Positions 34,160 through 43,083 are shown, counted from the first letter of the stretch. The stretch is DNA of 64,000 nucleotides from Stenotrophomonas maltophilia (GCF_013464485.1 NZ_RAUX01000018.1:1-64000); one strand, 5' to 3'. The notes: generated by a model not told the origin, from the letters alone. Program-made: numbers and translations.

Positions 34160-34831
34160 CTAGAGTTTCACGAAACGCTGGATCTTCCTTGCCAGCCAAC
34201 CACTGAACACCAGCGGTGCATCCAGCGCCGACACGCAGATGCACGGCACGCCTGGTGCAGTTACCGGCTGATGCTCCACGTCCTCATCCAGATCCGCCAC
34301 GTCGCCGGGCGCGAACAACCCCAGCGCATCATTGTACGAGCCCCGCAGGATCTGGGTCAGCTCGCTGCGGCCGTGGCTGTGCATCGGCAGGCACTTGCCC
34401 GGGGCGATCTTCAGCATGATCAACGAAGGCATCTGCACTGCGCGGATGCAATGCACGCCCGGCGCCATCCAGCGCCAGCGCAGGCCACTGAGCGACGCAC
34501 CAAAATACGGGTGAAGCGAAGCAGGAAGGTGGTCCGGATCGGCTTCGGGCCGCTCTCTCGAAGCGGGCCGCGAGGCCAAAGCCAAGGCAGGCGCATCCCC
34601 CGCCAGCCGCATCAACATCGCATCACGCAACTGTTCGCGACGCAGGTCGGCCACAGCTGGCTGGGTCTGTTCCAGCAAGACAGATCCGATCGCTTCGGCC
34701 TCACGCAGGCGCTGGCGACAGTGCGGGCACTGCTCCAGATGGGCGCCTGCCACGATGCTCAACGGCGCAGGAAGCGCGCCCGCGGCGTAGCTCATCAGCG
34801 TGGATTCGTGCAGATGGTGGTGCGGATTCAC
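34160..34831 (-). CDS. chrR: ChrR-family zinc anti-sigma factor with cupin domain
   Basis: 223 aa. The N-terminal zinc anti-sigma domain has H6, H31, C35 and C38 (AHLEQCPHC), the same ligand positions as Rhodobacter ChrR. The C-terminal cupin domain shows KCLPMHSHGRSELTQILRG and DVEHQP, also matching ChrR, which needs this domain to release its sigma factor when singlet oxygen or organic hydroperoxides are present. It overlaps the sigma gene by four bases. Soluble, cytoplasmic. Confidence 0.93.
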   Translation of the reverse strand: MNPHHHLHESTLMSYAAGALPAPLSIVAGAHLEQCPHCRQRLREAEAIGSVLLEQTQPAVADLRREQLRDAMLMRLAGDAPALALASRPASRERPEADPDHLPASLHPYFGASLSGLRWRWMAPGVHCIRAVQMPSLIMLKIAPGKCLPMHSHGRSELTQILRGSYNDALGLFAPGDVADLDEDVEHQPVTAPGVPCICVSALDAPLVFSGWLARKIQRFVKL

Positions 34832-35451
34832 AGCGCACCTCCCACTTTCGACTGCAGTTGCAGGAACGCACGCCGCAGGTGCGATTTCACCGTGCCCAGC
34901 GGCATGCCCAGCGCTTCGGCGATCTCGCTGTGGCTCTTGGCCTCGAAGTAGGACATGCGCACCAGCCGCGCCTGCACAGCGGGCAGCTCATTGATGCGCT
35001 GGCGCAACCGGGCCTGGTCGGCGAACTGTTCGGCGCTGCTGCGCTCGACCACGTCCATCATTGATGCGTCCTCCACCGCCACCTGTACCTGCATCCAGCT
35101 GCGCTCGCGGCGCACGCGGTCGATATGCAGGTTGCGGGCGATGCGGTACAGCCAAGTGCTCAACGCGCCCTGCGCGGCATCATAGTCGGCCGCGCGCAGC
35201 CACAGGCGCAGCAGGCATTCCTGCGCCAGCTCTTCGGCCACCGCCTCGGGCGCGCCCAGCCCGCGCAGATAGATGCACAGGCGCGGCATGAAATGGTCGT
35301 AGATCCGCATGAAACAGTCGCGGTCGCGCAGCCGCGCGACACCGTCCATGTCACCGGCCCAGTTTTTCGGCTCGCTGCTGGGCTGCTGGGAGCTGGACAC
35401 GATGCGTGCGCTGTTGAAGTTGGCGAGGGTGCTGGCGGCGTCAGGGTACAT
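34828..35451 (-). CDS. rpoE: ECF sigma factor (RpoE, ChrR-controlled type)
   Basis: 207 aa. Region 2 reads FMRIYDHFMPRLCIYLRGLG and ELAQECLLRLWLRA; region 4 reads LPAVQARLVRMSYFEAKSHSEIAEALGMPLGTVKSHLRRA. With a ChrR-type anti-sigma partner this is the ECF11-like singlet-oxygen-response group. The start at 35451 is compatible with the candidate promoter at 35489-35514; the weaker MDGVARL start at 35349 is an alternative. It is divergent from the secreted-protein and desaturase genes, and likely autoregulated from the shared motif. Confidence 0.92.
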   Translation of the reverse strand: MYPDAASTLANFNSARIVSSSQQPSSEPKNWAGDMDGVARLRDRDCFMRIYDHFMPRLCIYLRGLGAPEAVAEELAQECLLRLWLRAADYDAAQGALSTWLYRIARNLHIDRVRRERSWMQVQVAVEDASMMDVVERSSAEQFADQARLRQRINELPAVQARLVRMSYFEAKSHSEIAEALGMPLGTVKSHLRRAFLQLQSKVGGAL

Positions 35452-35488
35452 CTGCGTTCGCGGCGGGCGGGTGAAGGTCTGTTCCCTG

Positions 35489-35514
35489 TACGGGCGTGGA
35501 CGGCCATTGGATGC
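35489..35514 (-). promoter_or_regulatory. Candidate autoregulatory ECF promoter of rpoE
   Basis: On the minus strand GCATCCA (35508-35514), 15-base spacer, CGTA (35489-35492), about 38 bases before the sigma start. Its -35-like box forms an 8-bp inverted repeat, TTGGATGC/GCATCCAA (35507-35514 and 35527-35534), with that of the divergent promoter. Confidence 0.65.
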
Positions 35515-35526
35515 AGTCCGGATTGC

Positions 35527-35552
35527 GCATCCAACCCGCCCCGTCTGCCGTA
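35527..35552 (+). promoter_or_regulatory. Candidate ECF promoter of the divergent secreted-protein gene
   Basis: GCATCCA (35527-35533), 15-base spacer, CGTA (35549-35552), 22 bases before the ATG at 35575. Arranged back to back with the rpoE promoter. Confidence 0.65.
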
Positions 35553-35574
35553 CGACCTGGACCCGCCCTTACGG

Positions 35575-36351
35575 ATGAATGCCATGCGCATCGCCTGGCT
35601 GTTGTTGTGCCTGCCCCATGCCGCGCTGGCGGCCCCCTGGCTGCGCAGCGAGGGCGTGGCTTCGTCCTCGCAGGGCCGGATCCTCTACCGCGAAGTTCAC
35701 TGGCGCCGCGACGCAAGCGAGGGTGCCGAGCGCTGGGTGCTGTACCAGTGCCCGGGTGGCCAGTCGTTCGCCCGCAAGCACCTGCCGACCAGCACCCTTG
35801 CGCAGGCCCGCGGCTATTCGCTGCAGGACCGGCGCAGCGGCCAGACGGCCGAGATCGAGACCGCCAACGGCGCCGTGTCGGTCGCCTGGAAGGAGGATGC
35901 TGCCAGCCCGCCCAGGCAGCGCAGGCTCGATCTGCCGCCGGACGCGGTGATCGATGCGGGATTCGACGCGGCGGTCCGCCTGCACTGGACAGCGCTGATG
36001 CAGGGCGAACGCATTTCGCTGCCGTTCCTGGTGCCGGGGCGGCAGCGCTACTTCCCGGTGCAGGTGCGGCATACCGGCACCCTGCGCTGGCAAGGCATCG
36101 ACGCCCAGTCGATCGAGGTCAGCCTGGACACCTGGTATGGCGGCATCGCGCCCCGCCTGTCGCTGGTCTATGCCAACGCCGACCGGCGCCTGCTGGAATT
36201 CAACGGCACCAGCAACCTGCGCGATGCGCGCGGCACCTATCCGCAGGTGACGGTGCGCTTCAGCTTGCCTCCGGCACAACGTCCAGCAACGGAATGGCAG
36301 CAGGCATGGGCGCAGCCACTGGTCGACCGCTGCCCCGTCACGAACACGTGA
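35575..36351 (+). CDS. Secreted protein of unknown function in the ECF-sigma cluster
   Basis: 258 aa. A signal peptide covers the start (MRIAWLLLCLPHAALAAP, cleavage after ALA). The mature protein is beta-rich (RILYREVHWRRD, VPGRQRYFPVQVRH, GIAPRLSLVYANADRRLLEF), resembling DUF3108-like periplasmic proteins, but I do not assign a family. Two in-frame starts, 35575 and 35584, are close. The ECF-type promoter motif 22 bases upstream makes it a likely member of the photo-oxidative stress regulon. Confidence 0.7.
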   Translation: MNAMRIAWLLLCLPHAALAAPWLRSEGVASSSQGRILYREVHWRRDASEGAERWVLYQCPGGQSFARKHLPTSTLAQARGYSLQDRRSGQTAEIETANGAVSVAWKEDAASPPRQRRLDLPPDAVIDAGFDAAVRLHWTALMQGERISLPFLVPGRQRYFPVQVRHTGTLRWQGIDAQSIEVSLDTWYGGIAPRLSLVYANADRRLLEFNGTSNLRDARGTYPQVTVRFSLPPAQRPATEWQQAWAQPLVDRCPVTNT

Positions 36352-36375
36352 AGCCGACATTCACTGCAACGCGTC

Positions 36376-36401
36376 GCATCCATTGCGCATTCTGCTGCGT
36401 A
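36376..36401 (+). promoter_or_regulatory. Candidate ECF promoter of the lipid-modification operon
   Basis: GCATCCA (36376-36382), 15-base spacer, CGTA (36398-36401), 31 bases before the desaturase ATG. Same sequence and spacing as the copies at rpoE, 35527 and tspO. Confidence 0.65.
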
Positions 36402-36432
36402 AAGGAAGACACGACACCCGCCGAGATCCGCC

Positions 36433-37383
36433 ATGGCCTCTGTATCGCCCCTCCCCCGTCGACGCTGGCGCCTGCTGCGCACCCTGCAGCGTTGGGTTGA
36501 TACCGGCGACGCCGCGGAAGCCGGCACGGAACAGCCGGGCCGCATCGATTGGCTGCGTGCGGTACCGTTCGCACTGATGCACGTGGCGTGCATCGCGGCA
36601 ATCTGGGTGGGCACCTCATGGACGGCCGTCATCGTGGCTGCGACGCTCTACGCGGTGCGCATGTTCGCCATCACCGCGTTCTATCACCGTTACTTCTCGC
36701 ACCGCACCTTCCAGGCACCACGCGCCGTGCAGTTCGTGTTCGCGGTGATCGGCGCGTCCAGCGTCCAGCGCGGGCCGCTGTGGTGGGCCGCGCATCATCG
36801 CCATCATCACCGCCATGCCGACCAGCCGCTGGATCCGCACTCGCCGCGCGAAGGCGGTTTCTGGCGCAGCCACATGGGCTGGTTCCTCACCCGCGAAGCC
36901 TTCACCACCGACCTGTCGCGGGTGCCGGACCTGGCGCGCTTCCCGGAACTGCGCTGGCTGGACCGCTTCGACACCGCCATCCCCGTGCTGCTGGCCGTCG
37001 GCCTGTATGCATTGGGTGCAGCACTGGAGCACTGGGCACCGGGCCTGCGCACCTCCGGCCCGCAGTTGCTGGTGTGGGGATTCTTCATTTCCACCATCGT
37101 GCTGTTCCATGCAACGGTCACCATCAACTCGCTGGCCCATCGCTTCGGTCGCCGCCGCTTCGAAACCCGCGACGACAGCCGCAACAATGTCTGGCTGGCC
37201 CTGTTGACCTTTGGCGAAGGCTGGCACAACAACCACCACTTCTTCCCCGGCACCGTGCGCCAGGGCTTCCGCTGGTGGGAGATCGACCTGACCTGGTACG
37301 GGCTGCGCGTGATGGCAGCGTTCGGGCTGGTGAAGGGACTCAAGCCCATCCCCGAGTGGGTGCTGGCAAAGGCGAGGTACTGA
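36433..37383 (+). CDS. Acyl-CoA/fatty-acid desaturase
   Basis: 316 aa membrane protein. The three histidine boxes are HRYFSH, HHRHHHRHAD and EGWHNNHHFFP, typical of delta-9 acyl-CoA desaturases with a di-iron site. Four hydrophobic helices flank them. The double bond it makes would be the substrate for the cyclopropane-synthase-like enzymes in the same operon. First gene of an eight-gene run (36433-43617) with overlaps or gaps of a few bases, under the candidate ECF promoter. Confidence 0.92.
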   Translation: MASVSPLPRRRWRLLRTLQRWVDTGDAAEAGTEQPGRIDWLRAVPFALMHVACIAAIWVGTSWTAVIVAATLYAVRMFAITAFYHRYFSHRTFQAPRAVQFVFAVIGASSVQRGPLWWAAHHRHHHRHADQPLDPHSPREGGFWRSHMGWFLTREAFTTDLSRVPDLARFPELRWLDRFDTAIPVLLAVGLYALGAALEHWAPGLRTSGPQLLVWGFFISTIVLFHATVTINSLAHRFGRRRFETRDDSRNNVWLALLTFGEGWHNNHHFFPGTVRQGFRWWEIDLTWYGLRVMAAFGLVKGLKPIPEWVLAKARY

Positions 37384-37384
37384 C

Positions 37385-38662
37385 ATGCGCATCGCCATCA
37401 TCGGTTCTGGCATCTCGGGGCTGGCCAGCGCGTGGTGGCTGCAGGAACGGCACGACGTGACGCTGTTCGAGGCCAACGATTACCTGGGCGGCCATACCCA
37501 TACCCACGACGTGCAGATCGACGGCACGTGCATGGCCGTGGACACCGGCTTCATCGTCTTCAACCCCCGGCACTACCCGCTGCTGACGGCGCTGTTCGAT
37601 GAACTGGGCGTGGCGTCACAGCCGACCACGATGAGCTTCTCGATGCACAGCGAGCGCAGCGGTGTGGAGTACAACGCCACCTCGCTGGATGGCCTGTTCT
37701 GCCAGCGACGCAACCTTGTATCGCCGCGCTTCTGGGGCATGCTGGCCGACCTGCGCCGCTTCTATCGGGATGCCCCGCTATTGCTGGCCGAGGAGGAAGG
37801 CCCAACGCTGGGCCAGTACCTGCGCGATCAGCGCTACGGCGAGGCCTTCATTGAAGAGCACCTGCTGCCGATGGCCTCGGCGCTGTGGTCGTCGCCCACC
37901 ACTACGGTGCGGGACTTCCCCGCACGCTATCTGGCCCAGTTCATGGCCAACCACCAGATGCTGCAGATGACCGGGCGTTCGTCCTGGCGGGTCGTTACCG
38001 GAGGGTCGGCCCGTTACGTGGATGCACTGCGCCGCCGTTGGCGGGTGCATGAGCGCCTGCAGTGCCCGGTACAGCGGGTGGAGCGCATGCTCGCGGGCGC
38101 ACGCGTGTACAGCGCCGCCGGCGTCGAGGCCTTCGACGAAGTCATCCTGGCCTGCCATAGCAACCAGGCGCTGGCTCTGCTGGGTGATGCCGACCCCGTC
38201 GAGCGCGAAGTGCTGGGTGCCATCCGCTACCAATCCAATGAAGCGGTATTGCATACCGACGCGTCGCTGCTGCCGCGCAATCGCAAGGCATGGGCGGCCT
38301 GGAACGCGCATGTCCCGCGGGATCCGACCGCGCCCTGCACGGTCAGCTACTGCATGAACCTGCTGCAGGGCCTGCCCGGCAGCACGCCATTGGTGGTCAC
38401 CCTCAACCGCAGCGAGGCCATCGACCCTGCCAGGGTGCTGCGCACGCTGCACTATGCACACCCGGTGCACGATCATGCTGCGGTTCGCGCGCAGCAGAGA
38501 TGGGCAGACCTGCAGGGCCATCGCCACACCTGGTTTGCAGGAGCCTACTGGGGCTGGGGTTTCCATGAAGATGGCATCCGCAGCGCCCGCCACGTAGTGG
38601 ATGCGCTGGAGGCCTGCGCACCGCATCGCTGGGTATCGGCGCCATGCGAGGTGGCGGCATGA
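37385..38662 (+). CDS. FAD-dependent oxidoreductase (amine-oxidase-like, COG2907 type)
   Basis: 425 aa. N-terminal MRIAIIGSGISGLASAWWL is the GxGxxG FAD site and FEANDYLGGHTHT the second flavin contact. The C-terminal FAGAYWGWGFHEDGIRSA matches the FAD-binding end of this family. In RpoE-ChrR regulons of other proteobacteria this gene travels with cfa-like and DUF1365 genes and is tied to unsaturated or furan fatty acid formation. Starts one base after the desaturase stop; its stop overlaps the next start. Confidence 0.88.
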   Translation: MRIAIIGSGISGLASAWWLQERHDVTLFEANDYLGGHTHTHDVQIDGTCMAVDTGFIVFNPRHYPLLTALFDELGVASQPTTMSFSMHSERSGVEYNATSLDGLFCQRRNLVSPRFWGMLADLRRFYRDAPLLLAEEEGPTLGQYLRDQRYGEAFIEEHLLPMASALWSSPTTTVRDFPARYLAQFMANHQMLQMTGRSSWRVVTGGSARYVDALRRRWRVHERLQCPVQRVERMLAGARVYSAAGVEAFDEVILACHSNQALALLGDADPVEREVLGAIRYQSNEAVLHTDASLLPRNRKAWAAWNAHVPRDPTAPCTVSYCMNLLQGLPGSTPLVVTLNRSEAIDPARVLRTLHYAHPVHDHAAVRAQQRWADLQGHRHTWFAGAYWGWGFHEDGIRSARHVVDALEACAPHRWVSAPCEVAA

Positions 38663-39426
38663 ACGCCAGTGCGCTCTATTTCGGCCAGGTGATGCATCGC
38701 CGGCATCATCCGCACCCGCATGCGTTCCGTTACCCCGTCGCGCAGCTGCTGCTCGACCTGGATGAGCTGGATACGGTGTTCGCCCGGCGCTGGCTATGGT
38801 CGGTCAATCGCCCCAACCTTGCCGAGTTCCGGCGCAGCGACTATTTCGGCGATCCGGCACAGCCTCTGGCCGACGCCGTGCGCGACCATGCCGCGCAGAC
38901 GCTTGGTCATCGTCCTTCCGGCCCGGTACGCCTGCTCACCCACCTTCGCTTCGCCGGGCATGTGTTCAACCCGGTCAGCTTCTACTACTGCTACCAGGCC
39001 GACGGCAGCACGCTGGACTGCATCGTGGCCGAGATCACCAATACGCCCTGGAAGGAACGACACGCCTACGTACTGCCGGTCGCCACGGCCCTCCACGAAG
39101 GTGCGTCGCTGCGTTGGCAGCTCGACAAGCGCTTCCACGTCTCGCCGTTCATGCCGATGGACTGCCGTTACGACTGGCGCTTCAACAGCCCCAATGAGGA
39201 CCTGCGTGTGCACATGCAGGTCTGGCGAGACGGCATCCGCCAGTTCGATGCCACCCAGACGCTGCAACGCCGCCCGCTGGATGGCCGCGGACTGGCGCGG
39301 GTACTTGCCTGCTACCCACTGATGACCACCCAGGTGGTGGCCGCCATCCACTGGCACGCACTGCGGCTGTGGCTGAAGCGCAACCCCGTACACGACCACC
39401 CCACCCTTGCCGGGAAACCGCGATGA
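38659..39426 (+). CDS. DUF1365-domain protein
   Basis: 255 aa starting MNASALYFGQVMHRRHHPHPHAF, the standard DUF1365 opening. Conserved RLLTHLRFAGHVFNPVSFYYC, PWKERHAYVLP and HVSPFMPMDCRYDWRF follow. Biochemical role is not established; the gene almost always sits between the FAD oxidase and a cfa-like gene, implying work on the same lipid. ATGA overlaps on both sides. Confidence 0.9.
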   Translation: MNASALYFGQVMHRRHHPHPHAFRYPVAQLLLDLDELDTVFARRWLWSVNRPNLAEFRRSDYFGDPAQPLADAVRDHAAQTLGHRPSGPVRLLTHLRFAGHVFNPVSFYYCYQADGSTLDCIVAEITNTPWKERHAYVLPVATALHEGASLRWQLDKRFHVSPFMPMDCRYDWRFNSPNEDLRVHMQVWRDGIRQFDATQTLQRRPLDGRGLARVLACYPLMTTQVVAAIHWHALRLWLKRNPVHDHPTLAGKPR

Positions 39427-40682
39427 ACTCGATGACACCTTCGGTCACCCTGCCGCGCCCCGGCGCGCTGGATGCCTTCCTGCGCCGCCGCCTGCTGGCA
39501 CAGCTTGCCCCCCTGAGTGATGGCCACCTGTGCGTGCGCGATGCCCTTGGCGAGGTCCGGGTGGGCGACGCCCACGGCGGGCTGCGGGTGACGGTGACCA
39601 TCGAAGACCCGGCGTTCTACCGGAAGGTCGCTGCGCAGGGCAGCGTCGGCGCCGGCGAGAGCTACATCCAGGGCGAATGGCACTGCGATGACCTGGTGGG
39701 CTTGATACGCCTGCTCGTGCGCAACCGCGACCTGCTGGACGGCATGGAGCGTGGCCCGGCCCGTGTGGCTGGCTGGCTGCTGCGCGGCTGGAACCGGCTG
39801 CACCGCAACAGCCGTGAGGGCAGCCGGCGCAACATCGCCGCCCACTACGACCTGGGCAACGATTTCTTCGCGCTGTTCCTGTCGCCGGACCTGATGTACT
39901 CGTCGGCGTTGTTCGCCAGCGAATCCGAATCGCTGGAATCCGCCTCGTTCCGCAAGCTGGACCGCATCTGCCAGCAGCTGCAACTCAAGCCCGGCGATCG
40001 CGTGGTGGAGATCGGTACCGGCTGGGGCGGCTTCGCGGTGCACGCGGCGCAGCACTATGGCTGCCAGGTCACCACAACCACCATTTCCGCCGAACAGCAT
40101 GCGCTGGCCGCCGAGCGCGTGCGGGCCGCCGGCCTGCAGGATCGGGTCACGTTGCTGATGCAGGACTACCGTGATCTGCAGGGCCAGTTCGACAAACTGG
40201 TATCAATCGAGATGGTCGAAGCGATCGGTGCCGAGTACCTGGACACCTACATGGCCACGCTGCAGCGGCTGCTGAAGCCCGATGGCGTTGCCCTGCTGCA
40301 GGCCATCACCATTGAGGACCATCGCTACGAGCAGGCCCGGCGCAGCGTCGACTACATCAAGCGCTACGTGTTCCCCGGCAGCTTCATTCCCTCCATCAAC
40401 GCGATCATGGCGGCCAAGACGCGGTCCAGCGACCTGCAGCTGATCGCCCAGCAGGATTTCGGCCATTCCTACGCGCTGACCCTGCGCGCCTGGCGCGAAC
40501 GCTTCCTTGCGCAGCTGCCTGCAGTGCAGGCACAGGGGTTCGATGCACGCTTCTGCCGCCTGTGGGATTTCTACCTGGCCTACTGCGAAGGCGGCTTCCT
40601 GGAGCGTTCGATTGGTGTCTCGCATCTTCTGCTGGCACGCCCGGGCCATCGGCCCGCGGTCCCGGCTGGCGAAGGCAACTGA
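39423..40682 (+). CDS. Cyclopropane-fatty-acyl-phospholipid synthase-like methyltransferase (first copy)
   Basis: 419 aa, the length of CFA synthases. AHYDLGNDFFALFLSPDLMYSSALF and VVEIGTGWGGFAVHAA form the lipid and SAM-binding regions; VSIEMVEAIGAEYL and QAITIEDHRYE follow, as in CFA synthase. It transfers a methyl group from SAM to a phospholipid double bond, giving a cyclopropane or a methyl-branched chain. The second homologue is three genes downstream. Start ATGA overlap with the DUF1365 stop. Confidence 0.9.
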   Translation: MNSMTPSVTLPRPGALDAFLRRRLLAQLAPLSDGHLCVRDALGEVRVGDAHGGLRVTVTIEDPAFYRKVAAQGSVGAGESYIQGEWHCDDLVGLIRLLVRNRDLLDGMERGPARVAGWLLRGWNRLHRNSREGSRRNIAAHYDLGNDFFALFLSPDLMYSSALFASESESLESASFRKLDRICQQLQLKPGDRVVEIGTGWGGFAVHAAQHYGCQVTTTTISAEQHALAAERVRAAGLQDRVTLLMQDYRDLQGQFDKLVSIEMVEAIGAEYLDTYMATLQRLLKPDGVALLQAITIEDHRYEQARRSVDYIKRYVFPGSFIPSINAIMAAKTRSSDLQLIAQQDFGHSYALTLRAWRERFLAQLPAVQAQGFDARFCRLWDFYLAYCEGGFLERSIGVSHLLLARPGHRPAVPAGEGN

Positions 40683-40683
40683 A

Positions 40684-41223
40684 ATGCGCCGGTTCTGGGC
40701 CAACCTGCTTGGCAACCAGCTGGTCTGGCTTTGCGCCGTGGCCGGCGCCGGGCGCGGCTGGCAATGGCCCGCGCTGCTGGCCGCCTCGCTCTACATCGGC
40801 AGCCAGCTGCTGACCTCGGCCCATCCGCGGCTGGACCTGCGGCTGCTGGTGCTTGCGTTGGCCTGTGCCTGGCTGGTCGACGCCAGTGCAGCCGCCAGCG
40901 GCACCGTGCGCTATGCCGCCGCACCGCTGGGATGGGGGCCGCCGCCCTGGATCATGGCCTTGTGGGCGGCATTCGCCATGACCCTGACCACCTCGATGCG
41001 CTTCCTGCAGCGACATCCTGCCCTGCCGCCCCTGTTCGGCCTGCTGCTGGCGCCACTGGCCTACCTGTCGGCCGCGCGTGGATTCGATGCGGTGCAGTTC
41101 AATAGCCCGATGTGGCATGGCGTCCTGGTGCTTGGCACGGGCTGGGCGATTGCGCTTTCCCTGCTGTGCCACAGCGCGCGACGCGCTGCCCCACAACCAC
41201 CCCTTGCGGGAGCGCCGTCATGA
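40684..41223 (+). CDS. DUF2878 membrane protein
   Basis: 179 aa, mostly hydrophobic, five to six helices. MRRFWANLLGNQLVWLCAV and the GGWGxPPWIM-like segment APLGWGPPPWIMALWAAF are family hallmarks. Function unknown; it co-occurs with DUF1295 and cfa-like genes. Starts directly after the methyltransferase stop; a frame extending upstream to 40507 only overlaps that gene. Ends in an ATGA overlap with the next gene. Confidence 0.85.
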   Translation: MRRFWANLLGNQLVWLCAVAGAGRGWQWPALLAASLYIGSQLLTSAHPRLDLRLLVLALACAWLVDASAAASGTVRYAAAPLGWGPPPWIMALWAAFAMTLTTSMRFLQRHPALPPLFGLLLAPLAYLSAARGFDAVQFNSPMWHGVLVLGTGWAIALSLLCHSARRAAPQPPLAGAPS

Positions 41224-42005
41224 TCAATCTCCTCTGGGTGCTGCTGTATGCGGCCCTGGTGATGAGCTGGGGCTGGGCATGGCAGCGCCGCCACCACAAC
41301 ATCGGCGTTGTGGATGTGCTCTGGGCCAAAGGCGTGGGCGCGGCCGCGCTGCTGCTGGCGTTGCTGGGCGATGGTGCGGTGACGCCACGGGTGGCGCTGG
41401 CTGTGCTCGGCGGCCTGTGGGGCGGTCGCCTGGCCCTTCATCTCTGGCATCGGGTCCGGCACGAAGCAGAGGACGGGCGCTATCGCTACCTCCGTGAGCA
41501 CTGGCAGGGACACCAGGGGAAGATCTTCGGATTCTTCATGGCCCAGGCACTGCTGGTGGTGTTGTTTGCCCTGCCCTTCGTCGCGGTCGCCACCAATCAA
41601 ACCGCTGGCACGACGCGCTGGGTGCTGGCGGCCGCGCTCATCTGGCTGCTGAGCGTGGGCGGAGAAGCGCTGGCCGACCGGCAGCTGGCCCGGTTCCGCG
41701 CCAACCCGGCGAACAAGGGCCGAACCTGCCGTGATGGGCTCTGGCGGTATTCCCGCCATCCCAACTACTTCTTCGAGTGGCTGCACTGGTTCACCTACGT
41801 GCTGTTGGCGATCGGCTCCCCGCTGTGGTGGCTGGCCTGGCTCGGCCCCGTGCTGATGTATGTATTCCTGCGCTATCTGAGCGGCATCCCGTTCACCGAA
41901 AAGCAGGCCCTGCGCAGCCGCGGCGACGACTACCGCGCCTACCAGCGCAGCACACCGATGTTCTTCCCCTGGTTCCCCCGCCCCTCCAAGGAGCATTCCG
42001 CATGA
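41220..42005 (+). CDS. DUF1295 (steroid 5-alpha-reductase-like) membrane protein
   Basis: 261 aa, six to seven helices. MINLLWVLLYAALVMSWGWAWQRR starts it; the C-terminal signature DGLWRYSRHPNYFFEWLHW is the conserved NADPH/lipid site shared with steroid 5-alpha reductases and isoprenyl methyltransferase-like folds. It may reduce or isomerise a modified acyl chain; that is an inference from fold and context. Overlaps both neighbours by four bases. Confidence 0.88.
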   Translation: MINLLWVLLYAALVMSWGWAWQRRHHNIGVVDVLWAKGVGAAALLLALLGDGAVTPRVALAVLGGLWGGRLALHLWHRVRHEAEDGRYRYLREHWQGHQGKIFGFFMAQALLVVLFALPFVAVATNQTAGTTRWVLAAALIWLLSVGGEALADRQLARFRANPANKGRTCRDGLWRYSRHPNYFFEWLHWFTYVLLAIGSPLWWLAWLGPVLMYVFLRYLSGIPFTEKQALRSRGDDYRAYQRSTPMFFPWFPRPSKEHSA

Positions 42006-43075
42006 GCGCGATACCGTCACTGACTCCGGCAGAGGAAGCAGAAACCGGGCTGACCGCCTGGGCCGAACGCGGCCTGCTGCCGGACGCTGCGCTGCGTGCC
42101 GGCATCCGGCGGCTGTGCGCGCAACGCCTGCAGGAAGAATCGACCGGTGGTATCGAAGCGCAATCCGCCCGTTTCAGCCGCCGCATCGCCGAACTGGCCG
42201 ACAGCCCGCTGGCCCTGCATACCGATGCCGCCAACCGGCAGCACTATGAAGTACCCGCCGCGTTCTTCCAGGCCTGCCTGGGCAGGCGGCTGAAGTACAG
42301 CAGCTGCTACTACCCCACCGGACACGAAACGCTGGACCAGGCTGAAGAGGCAATGCTGGAGCTGTACGGCCAGCGCGCTGGCCTGGCCGATGGACAGCAC
42401 ATTCTCGAGCTGGGCTGTGGCTGGGGCTCGCTGACGCTGTGGATGGCCGAGCGCTACCCGCGCGCAACGATCACGGCCGTGTCCAACTCACACAGCCAGC
42501 GCGAACACATCATGGCCCAGTGCCAGGCGCGCGGACTGCCCAATGTGGAGGTGCTCACTCGTGACGTGAATCAGCTGGAACTGCCCACCGCGCAGTTTGA
42601 TCGCTGCGTTTCGGTCGAGATGTTCGAGCACGTGCGCAACTACGAGCGCCTGCTGGCGCGCATTTCGCAGTGGCTGAAGCCAGACGGTGCGTTGTTCGTG
42701 CACATCTTCGCCCATCGCACCTTGATGTATCCGTTCGAAACCGAGGGCGGCGACAACTGGATGGGCCGCCATTTCTTCACCGGCGGCCTGATGCCCGCCG
42801 CCGATACCCTGCTGCATTTCCAACGCGACCTGCGGCTGGATCAGCGCTGGTTGCTGGACGGCACCCACTATCAGCGCACCGCCGAGCACTGGCTGGCCAA
42901 TCAGGACGCTGCGCGCCACCGGGTGATGCCGGTACTGGCGGCGACCTATGGGCCTGCGGCCGCGCGCATCTGGTGGCAACGCTGGCGGATGTTCTGGATG
43001 GCGTGTGCCGGGCTGTTCGGCTACGACGACGGCCAGCAATGGCTGGTGGCCCATTACCTGTTCCGTCCCCGCTGA
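42002..43075 (+). CDS. Cyclopropane-synthase-like SAM methyltransferase (second copy)
   Basis: 357 aa. HYEVPAAFFQACLGRRLKYSSCYY and ILELGCGWGSLTLWMAERYP are the substrate and SAM sites, EMFEHVRNYERLL the following motif. It is shorter and clearly diverged from the copy at 39423, so the two probably act on different steps. The AHYDLGN motif is replaced by HYEVPA, as in the Rhodobacter-type methyltransferases that make methyl-branched unsaturated acids. Exact product not predictable. Confidence 0.88.
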   Translation: MSAIPSLTPAEEAETGLTAWAERGLLPDAALRAGIRRLCAQRLQEESTGGIEAQSARFSRRIAELADSPLALHTDAANRQHYEVPAAFFQACLGRRLKYSSCYYPTGHETLDQAEEAMLELYGQRAGLADGQHILELGCGWGSLTLWMAERYPRATITAVSNSHSQREHIMAQCQARGLPNVEVLTRDVNQLELPTAQFDRCVSVEMFEHVRNYERLLARISQWLKPDGALFVHIFAHRTLMYPFETEGGDNWMGRHFFTGGLMPAADTLLHFQRDLRLDQRWLLDGTHYQRTAEHWLANQDAARHRVMPVLAATYGPAAARIWWQRWRMFWMACAGLFGYDDGQQWLVAHYLFRPR

Positions 43076-43083
43076 GGTGTGAC

